Shown here piece after piece: positions 1 through 11,567 of a stretch of DNA of 64,000 bases; within the stretch, counting starts at the first letter, position 1; each line of letters begins with the position of its first letter. This DNA comes from Tupaia tana. Its lineage: Eukaryota > Chordata > Mammalia > Scandentia > Tupaiidae. Made by a program: the position numbers and the translations under genes. The stretch covers positions 37,281,233 to 37,345,232 of the forward strand of contig JAKSZU010000004.1 in the NCBI GenBank assembly GCA_026018925.1, in the 5' to 3' direction. Below the pieces are notes generated by a model that was not told the DNA's origin, ran no database searches, and was given only the letters and a program-made list of their open reading frames with translations.

Positions 1-1510
1 CATGATCACGCACCCAGAAATGCTTTTGAAGAAAATGAGGATAATAAAGCTACTATGCACAGGATTAGGAATTAACCTATTTTACTGTATTTCAGAAACA
101 CTCCGTTTCGGTTTCGGGCCCTCTACTACTCGTTTCACCTGATGTCTTGCTCCTCTTTTATACATACCAGGAAGTCCTGATGTACCGAACCCAACAGCTA
201 CTCCTGATACAGTGTGGCCTGTCACACACACTCGGGCCTGAACGCTGAAAGCCTTTTCTCCAGGACTGTCTGGAAAACACCTCTCCTCTATCAAGAAGAG
301 ATTTTGAAAGCATTCTTGACTTTCTCAGACAAGATTTGGGGATTCTCTGACCTTGCTTGTGACTCTGCATTTTGTTTCATTGTTGTGAGTCTTGTTCAGC
401 CAAGTTCACTTGTATAAGCCAAATTTGGTAATTTTCTTACCCTGAGTTAGTACCATTTACTTTTCTCTGTATTCATTTCCAATGAATACTACCCCATTGC
501 TTTCTTTCTAGTTCTCTGTCTTAGCAAAGTTCTGCGGAATTTAAATTGCATTCTCCACGGTGCTATCTACTCGCTCCAATCTGGAAAAGTATTAACAAAG
601 CTGCCAATACAATAAAATCTTGTTATTTTTATAGATAAAAAGGTTTTTAAAGATGATCTAACCAATACCCTTGTTTCAATGATAAGGAATTTGAAGTTAT
701 CACAGATTAAATAACCTCTCCCTCTCCACATTTGTAGCTACTTTGCAGTAATGCCAAAACACAAACCCTGATATCCCAGTAGACTGTAGGGTCTGAATAC
801 TGAAGACAAAGCAAAAGAGACCACCTTAAATTGCGCTCACTGGTGGTTCCATAATGAAAGTCCTAAACATCATCTGAGTGATCTTCACATTGATTTCAGA
901 ACTTCTGAAATGGTTTTGCACCAACAGTATAAGTGATCTGTGTTATTCAGCATTAGTTGAAAAGAACCTCTGTCCACAGCTTTGAATGTAGGGTACCTGA
1001 GGCCAATAAATGGGAGCACCATAGCACACAGAGCAAGATAACTAGCAAAAAATATTCTATACTCCCTGCACCATTTTCAGAATTTGGGGTTCTTAAAACT
1101 ACAAGGGACCCTCCAAGTTGCTTGTAGGAGTGCCTTCCACATGTCAAGTATTTTAATAAATTGTTGACATACAAAGTCTTTGTTCATCACAAAGCAAACA
1201 CACTGAGGAAAGTATTACCTTTATTTTTAAAATGACAGGACTTGGGTTCAGATAAAGTCAATGATTTCCTCAAATTTGTAGCGAAGAAGTGATGGAGCTG
1301 GTCTAGAAATTCGTATGTGTCCAACTCCAATCTTCTAAACCCTTTGTATTAATACTTATGTCAGATTTATATTCTGTAATCACAGGACTCTCTCCTGCAG
1401 TTTACATGAAGTGGCGTCCCCAGCTTCATCTGGAATATCTTAATCTGGAGTAAGTTATATGTTTGAAAGTGGCTCTTTCTGTGGTATAAGAATTCTGGGT
1501 TACTTTTCTC
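1..1510. other. Non-coding stretch, nothing recognised
   Basis: I see no gene, RNA or clear repeat here. The short open frames between about 80 and 420 lie on both strands, overlap each other and show no family resemblance. Very old repeats may be hidden, but none is clear by eye. Confidence 0.4.
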
Positions 1511-1514
1511 ATTT

Positions 1515-1752
1515 AATATTTTTTAATTTATTTTTTCTTTCTTCAGGATCAGAAAGAGAGAAAAAGAACATCCCATATAGAATCTGGTCATGCCATGAGT
1601 CCCTCCATCCATTCCAGCAGTCCCTCATCTCGGGCCCTCGCATGTGTACCTGATGTACTTCAGGCTGACTGGTTGGGGACTTGAACCATAGTCACCATGT
1701 GGGATTAAACTTCTCTTGAGCAGTGCATTACCGCTGGACCATAAACTGGCTA
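1515..1752 (-). mobile_element. Old-form tRNA-derived SINE
   Basis: Read on the minus strand it starts near 1752 with a 'ggccagtttatgg' type head, has a B box close to 'ggttcaagtcc' and ends in an A-rich tail (T-rich on plus, 1515-1540). It is much diverged from the young copies, so it is one of the older insertions. Confidence 0.7.
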
Positions 1753-1874
1753 TTTTCCTAATTTTGGATTGCCAAATTTGCCTACTAAAAACTTCTAAGT
1801 CTTCATGCAGCTCTTTGAAGAAAACCTAAATAAAAGCTAACTTTTGTAATGCTACTTCTATTTCTTTTCATTGT

Positions 1875-2112
1875 TAGATGGTGCACATACTCACCCAAGA
1901 GAGAGAAGAAAAACACCCCCACCCAATGAGGCCTGATTATACCACAAAAATCTTTCCTCCACTTCTCCACCCTGTCAGGATATGGGGTACACATACACAT
2001 TGCCTGTCATGTTTTTCAAGCTGCCAGATCTGGGACTTAAACTGTAGTTGACTACGTGGGATCCAGCACCCAATGCACAGAGTTTAAACACTGCGTTATG
2101 GGACTGACCATA
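1875..2112 (-). mobile_element. Old-form tRNA-derived SINE
   Basis: Minus-strand copy with head near 2112 ('ggtcagtcccataacgcag'), a degraded B box around 2035 and the body up to 1875. It lies 120 bp from the previous old copy. The two are separate insertions, since each has its own head and body. Confidence 0.7.
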
Positions 2113-3015
2113 TCACTTTACTTCTTCCAAACTCCTTTCTTTCTCAACTCTGAGTTGTTACTTCTTTAGGGAACATAGCCTTCTCTTGACCATCATCAGT
2201 AACACTTTTCTCCTAGACTCCTCTCTAGGTGACACTTCTTGTACCTTATATTTTCAGTGTTGTTGAAGCTTGGCAGCCAGAACAAGACACAATACTTCAT
2301 TTGCTGTCTGTTTTGCAAGTCCACCTTAAATTTCAATAAATGCAGCCTACATTTACTGCTTTCTTAAAATCAGGATCCCAACACACTAAACACAGCTTTT
2401 TCTGAGCACCACTCTACAAGGCTGAAGAACCCTCAGAAAACTTTTAAAAGCTTAGCCAGTAACACTTAAGATCCTCAGTTAAAAGGAAATTTATTAATAT
2501 GTAGTCAAATGCAGCTGAATTGGATCTCAAATTCCAACATGAAAGACTTTTTCAGGAAATTACAAGCTACTTAGGTCTGTGTCACTTTTGTGAAAGTAGC
2601 TATAGAGCCAAGTCACTTTTGGTGGGATTTTTGCCAGTATCTGTGCCAAAATGTGCACTGGTCTTCATCTGGTGCCATTTCTAGAATCATCTCAGTTAGT
2701 GGAACACAAGAGTATAGTACCACGAATTCAAGACTGGGTCGTACACTAAGAAATATAGTTTATTCCTCTAGCTACACTTTTTTAAAAGAATGTAATATCA
2801 TTTTAATGAGTTCCTAGGGCATCAGTTGAGCCTCTCTTTGCCACATAAAGGAGAATCAGTAATAACCTAGAGAATCATAATTTTCTACATCCTCAAGAAT
2901 GAATATAAGGGGTACTAGGAAATGTTTTAGCCAAACACTGAATAACACAGATCTCTCGAACTGTTGGTGAAAATGCATTGTATGATAAAAGAAAAAAATA
3001 TATTTGCATGACACA
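2113..3015. other. Non-coding stretch, nothing recognised
   Basis: AT-rich sequence. The pyrimidine-rich part around 2130-2330 could be a very old L2 piece, but I cannot support that. No coding signal is seen. Confidence 0.35.
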
Positions 3016-3170
3016 GATAGTAAGCACTGCCTGTTTACATATTTGTGTTAGATTTAAGGGCCAGCTAGTTTGTAAGCAACATGAGAACATTTTTATCTTC
3101 ACCATCATAGTCGCTACATGGTAGAAAATACTATATACATTTCAATAAATAGTGAAATGAACTAAGAGGC
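3016..3170 (+). mobile_element. L2 LINE 3' end
   Basis: The order of words 'gtaagcaacatgagaac', 'catagtcgctacatgg' and 'caataaatagtgaaatgaac' follows the well-known L2 3' end (clear-by date of expression, average-use and 'AATAAATG..GAATGAA' segments). It is highly diverged and 5'-truncated, as is usual for L2. Confidence 0.5.
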
Positions 3171-3514
3171 CAAAACCTCTACATGGTTGACCCTGGTTTG
3201 AATTATATTTGGATGTTTTCTCATGGAGTCTGATCCTTTTTCAATGAGATGACCTTTGGATTTTTGCAACCATTGCCCAACTGCAAGCCCCATAACCAAC
3301 CGATGCCCCTGGACAAGTCAACTTCCTCAGTTTTATGTTTCTTCATAATTTAATTGGTTGAACTGAGTAAACTGAGCTCCTCCACTTATACAATTTCATT
3401 CTTCTATCTTGAGAGATAATATGATCAAGAAGAGTCTTTTAGAAGAGATGTTGGCCAAGTGATGGCCAAGAGGTACACACTTTCAATCCAAAGATTCATA
3501 GTTTGGGTATCAAT

Positions 3515-3742
3515 TGTACTGTGTGGTGACTACAGTTGCTAACACTGTATTCTATACTTAAGATTTGCTAAGAGAGTAGATATTAAATGTGCTTATCACA
3601 CTTTAAAAAAGGTATCTATGAGAAATCCTGGCTATGTTAGCTTGATTGAGAAAACCATTTCACAATGCATATGCACATCAAATCATCAGTTGTACACTTT
3701 ACATGTAGACAACTTTTATTTGCCAGTTTTACTTCAATAAAG
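3515..3742 (+). mobile_element. L1 3' UTR remnant
   Basis: The series 'gtggtgactacagttgc', 'ctaagagagtagatatt', 'catttcacaatgcatatg' and the terminal 'acttcaataaagtg' matches the 3' UTR of old L1M-type elements in order. Only the tail remains; no ORF2 sequence precedes it. Confidence 0.7.
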
Positions 3743-3799
3743 TGTGTGGGGGAGGGGAACCTTTTAGATCAGGTTCATCTGGTTCAGACATATATTTTC

Positions 3800-4032
3800 T
3801 CTTTAAGTTTTTGCCACAGGGTGCATGTGTTTGCCAGAGAGAGACGAGAGAGGGAAAGTGAGAAATAACCCCCAAGCCACAATTCCTTCTCCAATCTCTT
3901 CTCAGGATTTTGGACACACATGTGCCTGTGCAGAGCATGATTTTTCAAGCCACCAAGTCAAGGACTCGAACTGTGGCTGGCCAGGTGGCATCCAGCACCT
4001 TAACCTCTATGGCACCTGCTGGCCCCCAAACG
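3800..4032 (-). mobile_element. tRNA-derived SINE, intermediate age
   Basis: Minus-strand copy: head near 4032 (complement of 'ggggccagcaggtgcc'), B box complement 'aggactcgaac' at 3960 and a T-rich 5' edge near 3800. It keeps the long-form body but is clearly older than the copy at 4.5 kb. Confidence 0.85.
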
Positions 4033-4525
4033 CAGATTTTCAAAATTCGGTTTATGGGCCTTTTAATAAAAGCAAGTTTAGCAGAAGGTTGAACTCTTTA
4101 TAATGCTATCCTGCTTGCATTCTTTTTTCTTTCCAGAAATTTCTAACATTTTATTAACAAAATTTCAAACACACAGAAAAATTAAAACAATTATACAATA
4201 AATAGCTATTTACTCACTACCCAGATTCTATTAGCCACTTGCTATACTTTATCACATATTCACCAATACATTACTCCACTCATCCATTGATCCATTTTCT
4301 CTTTTTGGTGTATTTCAAAATACGTTGTGGAATAAGACTTCTAAATATTACAACATGTATGTCATTAAATAGACTTTAATATGTGTTTCCAACTCTCCTA
4401 ACATCAGCACCCATCCCCACAGCCCTCTGCTCTTTACTACAGTGAAGAGTATCATAGGGGAGTAGACGGGTAGTCACAGAAGTCAATTCCAGCACAACTA
4501 CAGATTCATAAAATGTTGTAATTGG

Positions 4526-4794
4526 GGGAACCAGCAGTTAGCGTAATGGCTATGTCGCTGGACTCCCACGTAGTCGACCACGGTTCGCGTCTTGGACCCG
4601 GTGGCTTACAACTCACGCCGGGCGCGTGTGCGTGCGTGCCCAAGATCCCGAGAGGAGAATGGAGGAGAAGGGATTGCGGCGTGACCATCCCCCCTGGGGG
4701 GTGATTTCTCGCTTTCTGTCTCTATGTCTCTCTCTGTCTGTCTGGCGAGCGCACGCGCCCTATAGCGAAAAAAACCTCTCCAAAAAAAAAAAAA
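4526..4794 (+). mobile_element. Young long-form tRNA-derived SINE with exact target duplication
   Basis: Full-length long form: 'ccagcagttagcgtaatgg' A-box head, 'ggttcgcgtc' B box, CpG-rich body, 'ccctatagcg' and an A tail. It is flanked by an exact 15-bp target-site duplication (aaatgttgtaattgg at 4511-4525 and 4795-4809). High CpG retention and the perfect duplication point to a recent insertion. Confidence 0.96.
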
Positions 4795-4814
4795 AAATGT
4801 TGTAATTGGTATGT

Positions 4815-5680
4815 ATTCATCATTTGGTTAATGCCCATCTTCACACTGAGCTCCTCTTCTCTCTCCCTCTGCATAGTCACTTCTTAGCCTGATATCTAGC
4901 ATGTAGCGATTACTCCACTTAAATGAATGAAGTTTAAAGATATAAATAGAAAACTTCTTTCCTAGTAAGTGTAAAACCCACAGTCTTCTAGGTTGGCCAG
5001 AATAATTAGTGATGAAGGATGGCTAGTGACTCAGTCCAAATCTGTCCTAGAGTTGGGGTCTGAGTCTCTCATCTGTGTCATTGTCATGCTGGACTGTCCT
5101 TCACACTCTTGTCTAAGAAGGGACACTGGACCTCTCAAGATCTCTTGCTCCAGGTGTGGCACGAGTGGGACACTCAAGTGCAATTTTACTATAGACATAC
5201 ATAATAAAGGGGAAATAAGCACAGAGTACTGAAAATCTCAAATAATAGCCTCCGGTTTAAAAGACTTTTTTGGTGACATTTTGCATAGTGTAAAATTAAA
5301 TTACTTGATAGATTTAAATGAGATTTAAAAAAAAAACAAATAAGTTAAGGTCTGTTCCTAAATAAAATATTTAAATGGTTTTGCAACATGTTATAACCAT
5401 AGAATATTTCAGAACACAGAGCATCATAAGGTCCAAATTTTTATATTTCCAGGGAATCCAAAATTAAGAAAACAACTTGTCAACTTCACAGGGAGTTAGT
5501 AGAAAGAATAGAACTGAAATTGCAGCCTCTTGATATTTAGCTCAGTTCTCCCAACTTAATGTTTATTGCCTACTGCCTGATTCTTCATGTCTCCATGGAC
5601 CCTAATCACTGAAATCTAAAACAGAGTCTAAGTAAAACCAGTGCTACTTTTGGTGTTTTATTCAAGTGTAGCTTTTCATT
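4815..5680. other. Non-coding stretch, nothing recognised
   Basis: AT-rich sequence without a recognisable repeat. The open frames at 4993-5232 (plus) and 5031-5222 (minus) are shadows of one another and look like chance. Confidence 0.35.
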
Positions 5681-5682
5681 TT

Positions 5683-5752
5683 ATTGGGTCGTCGGAAAAG
5701 TCACGAAGTATTTTCTATGCAAAAATGTGTCATGACTTTTCCGATGACCCAA
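5683..5752. mobile_element. Palindromic mariner-type MITE
   Basis: A 70-bp near-perfect inverted repeat. The left arm 'ttgggtcgtcggaaaagtca' and right-arm complement 'ttgggtcatcggaaaagtca' differ at one base over 20. The element is flanked by TA on both sides, the mariner/Tc1 target duplication. Its size and structure resemble the 80-bp MADE1 MITE of primates but the sequence is different. There is no coding capacity; mobilisation would have needed a mariner transposase. Confidence 0.88.
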
Positions 5753-6212
5753 TAACTTACTGTTTTGTAATGGGAGAAATACGTTAAAGAAATCTTGATA
5801 ATTGTTGTTAACTGATAAGTGTGATGATAAAGTAGGAAAGAATGAGGAGAAAGGATGTTTGCTTGTTCAGAAAAAGGTGGGTTTGGGAGATAATTGCTGC
5901 CTCTCTCCCTGTTTGCCATTTGGAGCTAAATAGTCAAACATTTGGGAGCTTGGTCACATGACTAGTGGAGGAATGAAAAGGTTTGACAGAAGTCCTCAAG
6001 TCTTCAGAATAGGAATAAGGTGATGACACAGAGGAACTGAGGAGTGAATTGGTTTGGGAGAAGGAAATAGAATGGGACTAAGAGGCTGAGATAAAGATAA
6101 AGGGAGGTAACTAGTCTAACAACAAAAACAATCTGAATGGAATGGCCACAGCACTGAGGAAACAGAAGGGAGTACCAGAGACGAAGGGCTTGACGTTTAT
6201 GCTCTAGTGCAC

Positions 6213-6213
<1 letters not shown>

Positions 6214-6292
<79 letters not shown>

Positions 6293-6306
6293 ATGTATAT
6301 GTATAT
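6214..6306. repeat. (AT)n/(GT)n compound microsatellite
   Basis: Alternating AT dinucleotides followed by a GT run and TATG units. It creates a spurious Tyr/Ile and His/Thr open frame on the minus strand. Confidence 0.97.
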
Positions 6307-7157
6307 ATAGAGAGAGAAAGAGCGCACTCACAGAAGAAATAAACTTTTAAAAATATTACCAGAGTTCCATTCTCTCAAAGTCTATTTTTCTCGCTATGTC
6401 CATATTCATTTATATTAAGTTATATTTTATTTCTCTTCTTCCTTTCACCTTCCCTTGCCTACCTAGTGCTTACAATGCCATTTGACTAACAGCGTTATTA
6501 TATATTCATCCTTAAGCAGAAAGTGGATCCCACCCCCACACCCAGACCTAAATCCAGAAGAGAAGGAACGGGCTAATTTTCTCATTCTCCAGACTACTTG
6601 AAAGCCTAACTTTCTCAAATTCTTCAGTCTCATCACTAATTAATATTTGGGCTAGATATGAAGAGGGGAGAGGGAGGGAATAAAAAAGATGTTCTGGGAA
6701 CGACTTCAGAATGTGTGTGCCCAGCTGTGTGTGATCCACTGACACAACTGGGCTTTTCCACCAGACGACCCAAGCCTCTCCGCTAGCTCTAACAGTTTCT
6801 CACTGTGGCCATGGGCATATCATGAGAACTGGGCCTCAAGTCCTTCACTGTCAAGTGCTACAACATATCTACCTGGAAGGGTTAATATGAGGATGTGAGA
6901 TGTTATATATAAATAATTATGATTATACGCCTACTTCATGTTTCTAATATCAAATACGTCCACCAATTTAAGCCCTATATTAATATTCTAGTGACTATTT
7001 AACTTGGAACAAGTGATTCAATTTCTCTCTGCTTCTGTTTTCTTATCTACGGTGTAAGAATAATTTTATTTCTCACTTACCTCCAGTTTTCATTGTTCTA
7101 TAAAAAGGAATGCAGAGGACACACAGTATGTATTTCTGATGTAAAATAAAAAGTGAT

Positions 7158-7412
7158 TGGGGCCAGCAGATGGCATGGTGGTTAAGGTGCTAGACTCTCA
7201 CATGGCTCACTGTGATTTGAGTTCTAGACCTGAGAGCTCAAAAGTTACGCCAGGCGCATGTGTGTGCATACCCAAAATCCCAGGAGGAAAAGGAACTGTG
7301 GCATGGCCACATCCCCTGGGGGATGACGTCACACTTTCTCTTTTGCTGACTCTCTTTGTCTTTCTGCAGCGAACACACATACCCCACTGCAAAAAAAAAT
7401 TAAATAAATAAA
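7158..7412 (+). mobile_element. tRNA-derived SINE, intermediate age
   Basis: Head 'ggggccagcagatggcatgg', long-form body with 'cccaaaatcccaggagg' and an A-rich tail of aaat units. Most CpG sites have decayed to TpG/CpA. Confidence 0.92.
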
Positions 7413-7429
7413 AAGGTATTATATTTTTT

Positions 7430-7545
7430 ATGACTCATTTCAGTAACTGTTTGCATGACTACCGTCAGGATAGCTGTGAGGACTAAATAAATAATATATG
7501 TAAAGCACAGTGCTCCCAAAATAATAACTATCATGATCGGCAGTG
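7430..7545 (+). mobile_element. MIR fragment
   Basis: 'gctgtgaggactaaataaat' followed by 'tgtaaagcacagtgctcc' is the 3' half of a MIR element. A related 5' piece may lie at 6990-7060 ('tttcttatctacggtgtaag'), separated by the SINE at 7.16 kb. That link is an inference. Confidence 0.55.
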
Positions 7546-7559
7546 GCATCATGTGTATT

Positions 7560-9245
7560 AAGTAGCTTTATCCTTCTTATACTATCCAACCTAGTTTCTG
7601 AGTTTGGGTGTGGGAAATATTTCTGTTAAGGGTGGACATAATTTAGCTGTTTGGTCCACAGCCACCAGGAAGGCCCCTTTGCTCTGTCTGGAGGTACTGT
7701 CTGCCATTTGCAGGAACAGGATGGCCAGACTGGGGTACGGCTTCTGTGATATTTGTTATCTTGGCAACTGCTCAAATCATTTCATTGTTGAAAATTCTTC
7801 TCACCATGGACACCCTGGGGTCCTTGAGCACTCATGGCTCAAACCGTCAAAACCTAGTCTCTAGAAACATAGGCTCATGGAAAGGACAGTGTCCCCTTGT
7901 CAGTGTCATTTCACTGTCAGGTACAGTTTGGAAAAGGCTCTCCTAGTAACGAGGCTGGCATCTGCAAACACAGCCCTTCAGCCCACTGGCCAGATTTGCA
8001 TCCTCTAATTGCATTATAAAAATTGGTTTTTCTTCCATAGCTAGTTTTGTGAGTTATTTTAAGGTGAGAAATAAAATTGATTAGAGAAACATACTTCTCG
8101 TACTACTATATAAAATGAGAGTTGCAGGTTTTAGGGGAAAAAATAAAAAACAAATAAACCAAAAGGTAAATTGAAAGGTAAATTGGAAACTAGGGACTCA
8201 TGAAACAAAGGAGAGCCATAGTGAGAGTTATCCAATCAGAATTCTGTTGGGAATAAGAACTAGTACCCCGACCAGTCCTGTGTCACAGAAGTCTTCATGT
8301 AAGGCTTGCGATTGTGAATAATTGTTCCAATCAAAAATGTAAGTGTGGTCACAATAGGTGGTATATAAACAATTGGTTAATGAAATGAGCCATAAAAAAT
8401 GAGATAAATGGTTCTAACATCATCTATAAATGCAGCTTCCCTTTCGCTTTCCCCTTTTATAGAGTAATGAGAAATGGAAGGGGATTGAGGACTATAAATA
8501 AAATAGAAGTATGTGTACAGTACAGTAACAATACTTCATTGGAGCCTGGAGCCAGTCACCTGAACTATCAACAACAGAATCAGACTGGAGATAAAGAAAA
8601 TGACAAGTCCACTAAAATCAGAACGCACATCCTTACTTCATACGTAAGCCCCACCGGTCTTAGCTTAAAATATATGTATTTTTTTAATTAAAAAAAAATC
8701 TTAATAGATGCTTGGTTTTTTTTAGATTATTAAAGGAAATTATTTCCTTTTTCGTTTAGAGAAAAAAGAATTCAGAAAAGTTTAAAGAAAAAAATTACAG
8801 ATCAACAGCAATTCCAACACACCGAATAACCACTGTTAGGTTATTACTACTAACATTCTTTTGTGTATTTCATTCTGATATTTTTTTCTTTGTATGCATA
8901 TGTATATAAACCTATTGCAAAATGAGAATTGTTCTTTCTCCAAATTTAGATTCTGCCTTTTCACACCAATTTTCATTTCAAACACAAAACTAACAAGTTT
9001 TGTTGTCTAAAATATTCATAGCATTTTGGAGACAGGAAATTAAAAGAGAGATTCAAAGACCATTAAAGGGAAATATGCTCTGAACTGTGAAATGACTGAG
9101 AGGAAAACAGAAAAATTGGGAGGCAAGTAAAAGAAGAAAAATATCAGGATTAGAGAAAAACTCTGAGAATGTATAGTTCAACACTTGTGTAGATATTTAA
9201 TTCCCTCTAGGGCATCCTTGCCAAGGGAATACCTTAGTGGCAAAA
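7560..9245. other. Non-coding stretch; possibly unique sequence
   Basis: No SINE, LINE or coding gene is recognised. The part at 7600-8060 is less AT-rich and has no obvious repeat signature, so it may be single-copy. The open frames at 7604-7864 and 7746-7946 overlap in different frames and resemble no protein I know. Confidence 0.35.
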
Positions 9246-9257
9246 TAGGCAATACAT

Positions 9258-9504
9258 CGGGCTAGCAGGTAGTGAAGTGGTTAAGGTGCCGGACTACCAC
9301 ATGGCCTACCATGGTTCAAATCCTGGACTTGAAGGCTTGAAACTCATATGGAGCATATGCACTTGCATGCCCAAGATCCCAGGAAGAGAGCAAAGGACAA
9401 GGGATTGCAACATGACCATACCCCTGGTGGGGGATCTCTCACTTCCCCTCTCACTCTCTTTTTCTGTCTTTTTCCTGTGAGCACAAGCACCCTATGGCCA
9501 AAAC

Positions 9505-9556
<52 letters not shown>
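9258..9556 (+). mobile_element. tRNA-derived SINE with an (AT)n tail
   Basis: Head 'gggctagcaggtagtgaagt', long-form body and 'ccctatggccaaaacc', followed directly by about 25 TA units (9508-9555) where the A tail should be. The tail seems to have become a microsatellite. Confidence 0.9.
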
Positions 9557-9557
<1 letters not shown>

Positions 9558-9559
9558 GC

Positions 9560-10612
9560 TGCACATCTCAGTGGAGCACCTCCTATTTTCAGACAGTTCC
9601 CTAGGTAGAGTAGTACAAGTGTCTATAACGGTAATCTAGTCAGACAAGTCTAGTGATGCAAAGTTCATAACACGTTAACTGGATAGCAGCAGACTCCCCT
9701 CCACGCATTGATTCGGAACCTGAGCTCCTTCCAGCTTTGACATGTAGCCTCAAAGGCTTGCAGGTCATCAGCATCCATCTAGCGGAGGCCGAGCATCAAG
9801 AACTGCACAAAGTTGTTAAATAAATGACTAGCCAATCTCTACCACAGTTCTAGCCATTGGGAAGTTTATTTTCATGAGAAGCCAAAACTCTGCATAAATC
9901 GCTTCTGATTCTGTCCCCAGGATGATATAAAATAATTTCCCTCTCTCCTCCATGAGATAATCCTATAAGGATTTAAAGAATGGATTTATAGCTCTCCTTT
10001 ATCTTACTTTCTTCCATCTAAATATCCCAAGTTTTCTTCAATTTCTTCGTGGAACTACTCCTGAAGTAGAATTGTTTGGAGTTATTTAATACAGGATCAA
10101 ACAAATGTACATAATTCAGTACTACTCAAAGGCATGAATTTTTTAGGAATAGCATAACTATTATACTAACACTCTTTAATCATTATTTTTTAAGTTCAGG
10201 AAAAGTATCTTACACATGTTTAAAATATATGTCAATGCAACAATATGTTAGAATGGGCATCATTTGCCCTGTTTTAATATCAACTAATGTACCCATATTA
10301 TAGATATCAGGATTACAAATGTTCCTGAGACAGAGTCCCCCCTCCTCATATGGGGGATTGTCTCCTGGATAAGGGATGAAACACCCCCCCTTCCCAGACA
10401 ATTCCAGGTAAAATGAATTTAGCATAAGCATAGGATATCTACGATATGAAATGGAAAAATAGCAATACTCTTATTGTCCCTGTTTGAATAGAATTGGCTA
10501 TGTTTTGGAAACAACCTCAGAAACCTTACATTTAAAAACTGAAACCTAGAAGCTTATTTCTCATCCACAAAGCCTACTTTTAATCACAAATGTCTCTGAA
10601 CATGTTTCTTTC
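9560..10612. other. Non-coding stretch, nothing firmly recognised
   Basis: The segment 9670-9860 is unusually GC-balanced and could be an old LTR or MER piece, but I cannot place it. The remainder is AT-rich with no feature I can support. Confidence 0.35.
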
Positions 10613-11258
10613 TGGTATAGACTGAATTTTTGCAAGTCTCTCACACACACAATTTATATGTTGAAATCTATCCAGTGCGATGGTATTAACACCTAGGACC
10701 TTTGGAAAGTACCCAGGTCATGACAGTGAAGCCCTCATAAATGGGATTAGAGATTTTATAAGAAAGACATAAGAAAGTTTGTTTTTTTCCTCTCCTTGCC
10801 TCTGCCATATGAAGATACTATAAGAAGTTGGCAGTCTGGGACCAGCAGTTAGCGTAATGGCTATGTCGCTGGACTCCCACATAGTCGACCGCGGTTCGCA
10901 TCCCGAACCTGGTGGCTTAAAACTCACGCTGGGAGCGTGTGTGTGCGTGCCCAAGATCCCAAGAGGAGAATGGAGGAGAAGGGATTGCGGCATGGCCATC
11001 CCCCCTGGGGGGTGATTTCTCGCTTTCTGTCTCTCTATCTCTCTCTCTCTGTCTGTCTGGCGAGCGCACGCGCCCTATAGCAAAAACCTCTAAAAAAAAA
11101 AAGAAGTTGGTAGTCTGCACTCCCAAAGAGCAACCTCACCAGAACCTGACCATGCTATCACTCTGATGTTGGGTACAGGTCTGTGAGAGATACTTATGTA
11201 CTTTTTTATAAGCCACTCAGTCTATGGTAATTTGTTACAACAACCGGAACTAAAGCAC
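10613..11258 (+). mobile_element. ERVL-MaLR (MST/MLT-like) solo LTR
   Basis: The segment follows the order of MST/THE1-type LTRs: 'atatgttgaaatc', 'tggtattaacacctagg', 'aggtcatgacagtgaagccc', then after an inserted SINE 'agccactcagtctatgg' and a 'ggaactaaagca' end. It is a fossil of an old LTR retrotransposon. No internal region adjoins it, so it is probably a solo LTR of placental-radiation age. Confidence 0.78.
10839..11100 (+). mobile_element. Young long-form SINE inside an MaLR LTR
   Basis: Full-length copy flanked by a 17-bp duplication of LTR sequence (10822-10838 and 11101-11117, one mismatch). This dates the SINE after the LTR. Confidence 0.96.
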
Positions 11259-11361
11259 CTTCCAAGCAGAAGCTGAGCTCCTTTCATTTGGGAGCTATAT
11301 GCCAAGCAAATAGCTTCTAGTCACAAAAAGAGAGAATCTACAGAGCTCACACTTACTTTTT

Positions 11362-11567
11362 GTTTGTTTGTTTAAAGAAGTATTTATTAAATTTTATTTA
11401 TTACTATTATTCTTATCTTAATTTGCTACAGGGCATGCACATTCACTAGAAAGAGGCAAACCGAAGAGAAGGAAAGTAAAAAAGCAAATTACCAAGTCCG
11501 AGACTCAAACTGTGGTCAACCATGTCCAAGTTCAGAGCATTAACCACCATGCCACCTGCTGGCTTCA
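11362..11567 (-). mobile_element. Short-form tRNA-derived SINE
   Basis: Minus-strand copy: head near 11567 (complement of 'agccagcaggtggcatgg'), B box complement 'gagactcaaac' at 11500, tail T-rich at 11362-11400. Confidence 0.85.

Noticed and set aside
4526-4600. tRNA gene
   Set aside because: A and B boxes are present, but the sequence does not fold as a tRNA, has no proper acceptor stem and belongs to the dispersed SINE.
6004-6327. 107-codon minus-strand frame with Ile/Tyr and His/Thr repeats
   Set aside because: It is the translation of the AT/GT microsatellite.
7040-7545. One MIR split by the SINE at 7.16 kb
   Set aside because: The 5' piece is too degraded to join with confidence; only the 3' piece is listed.
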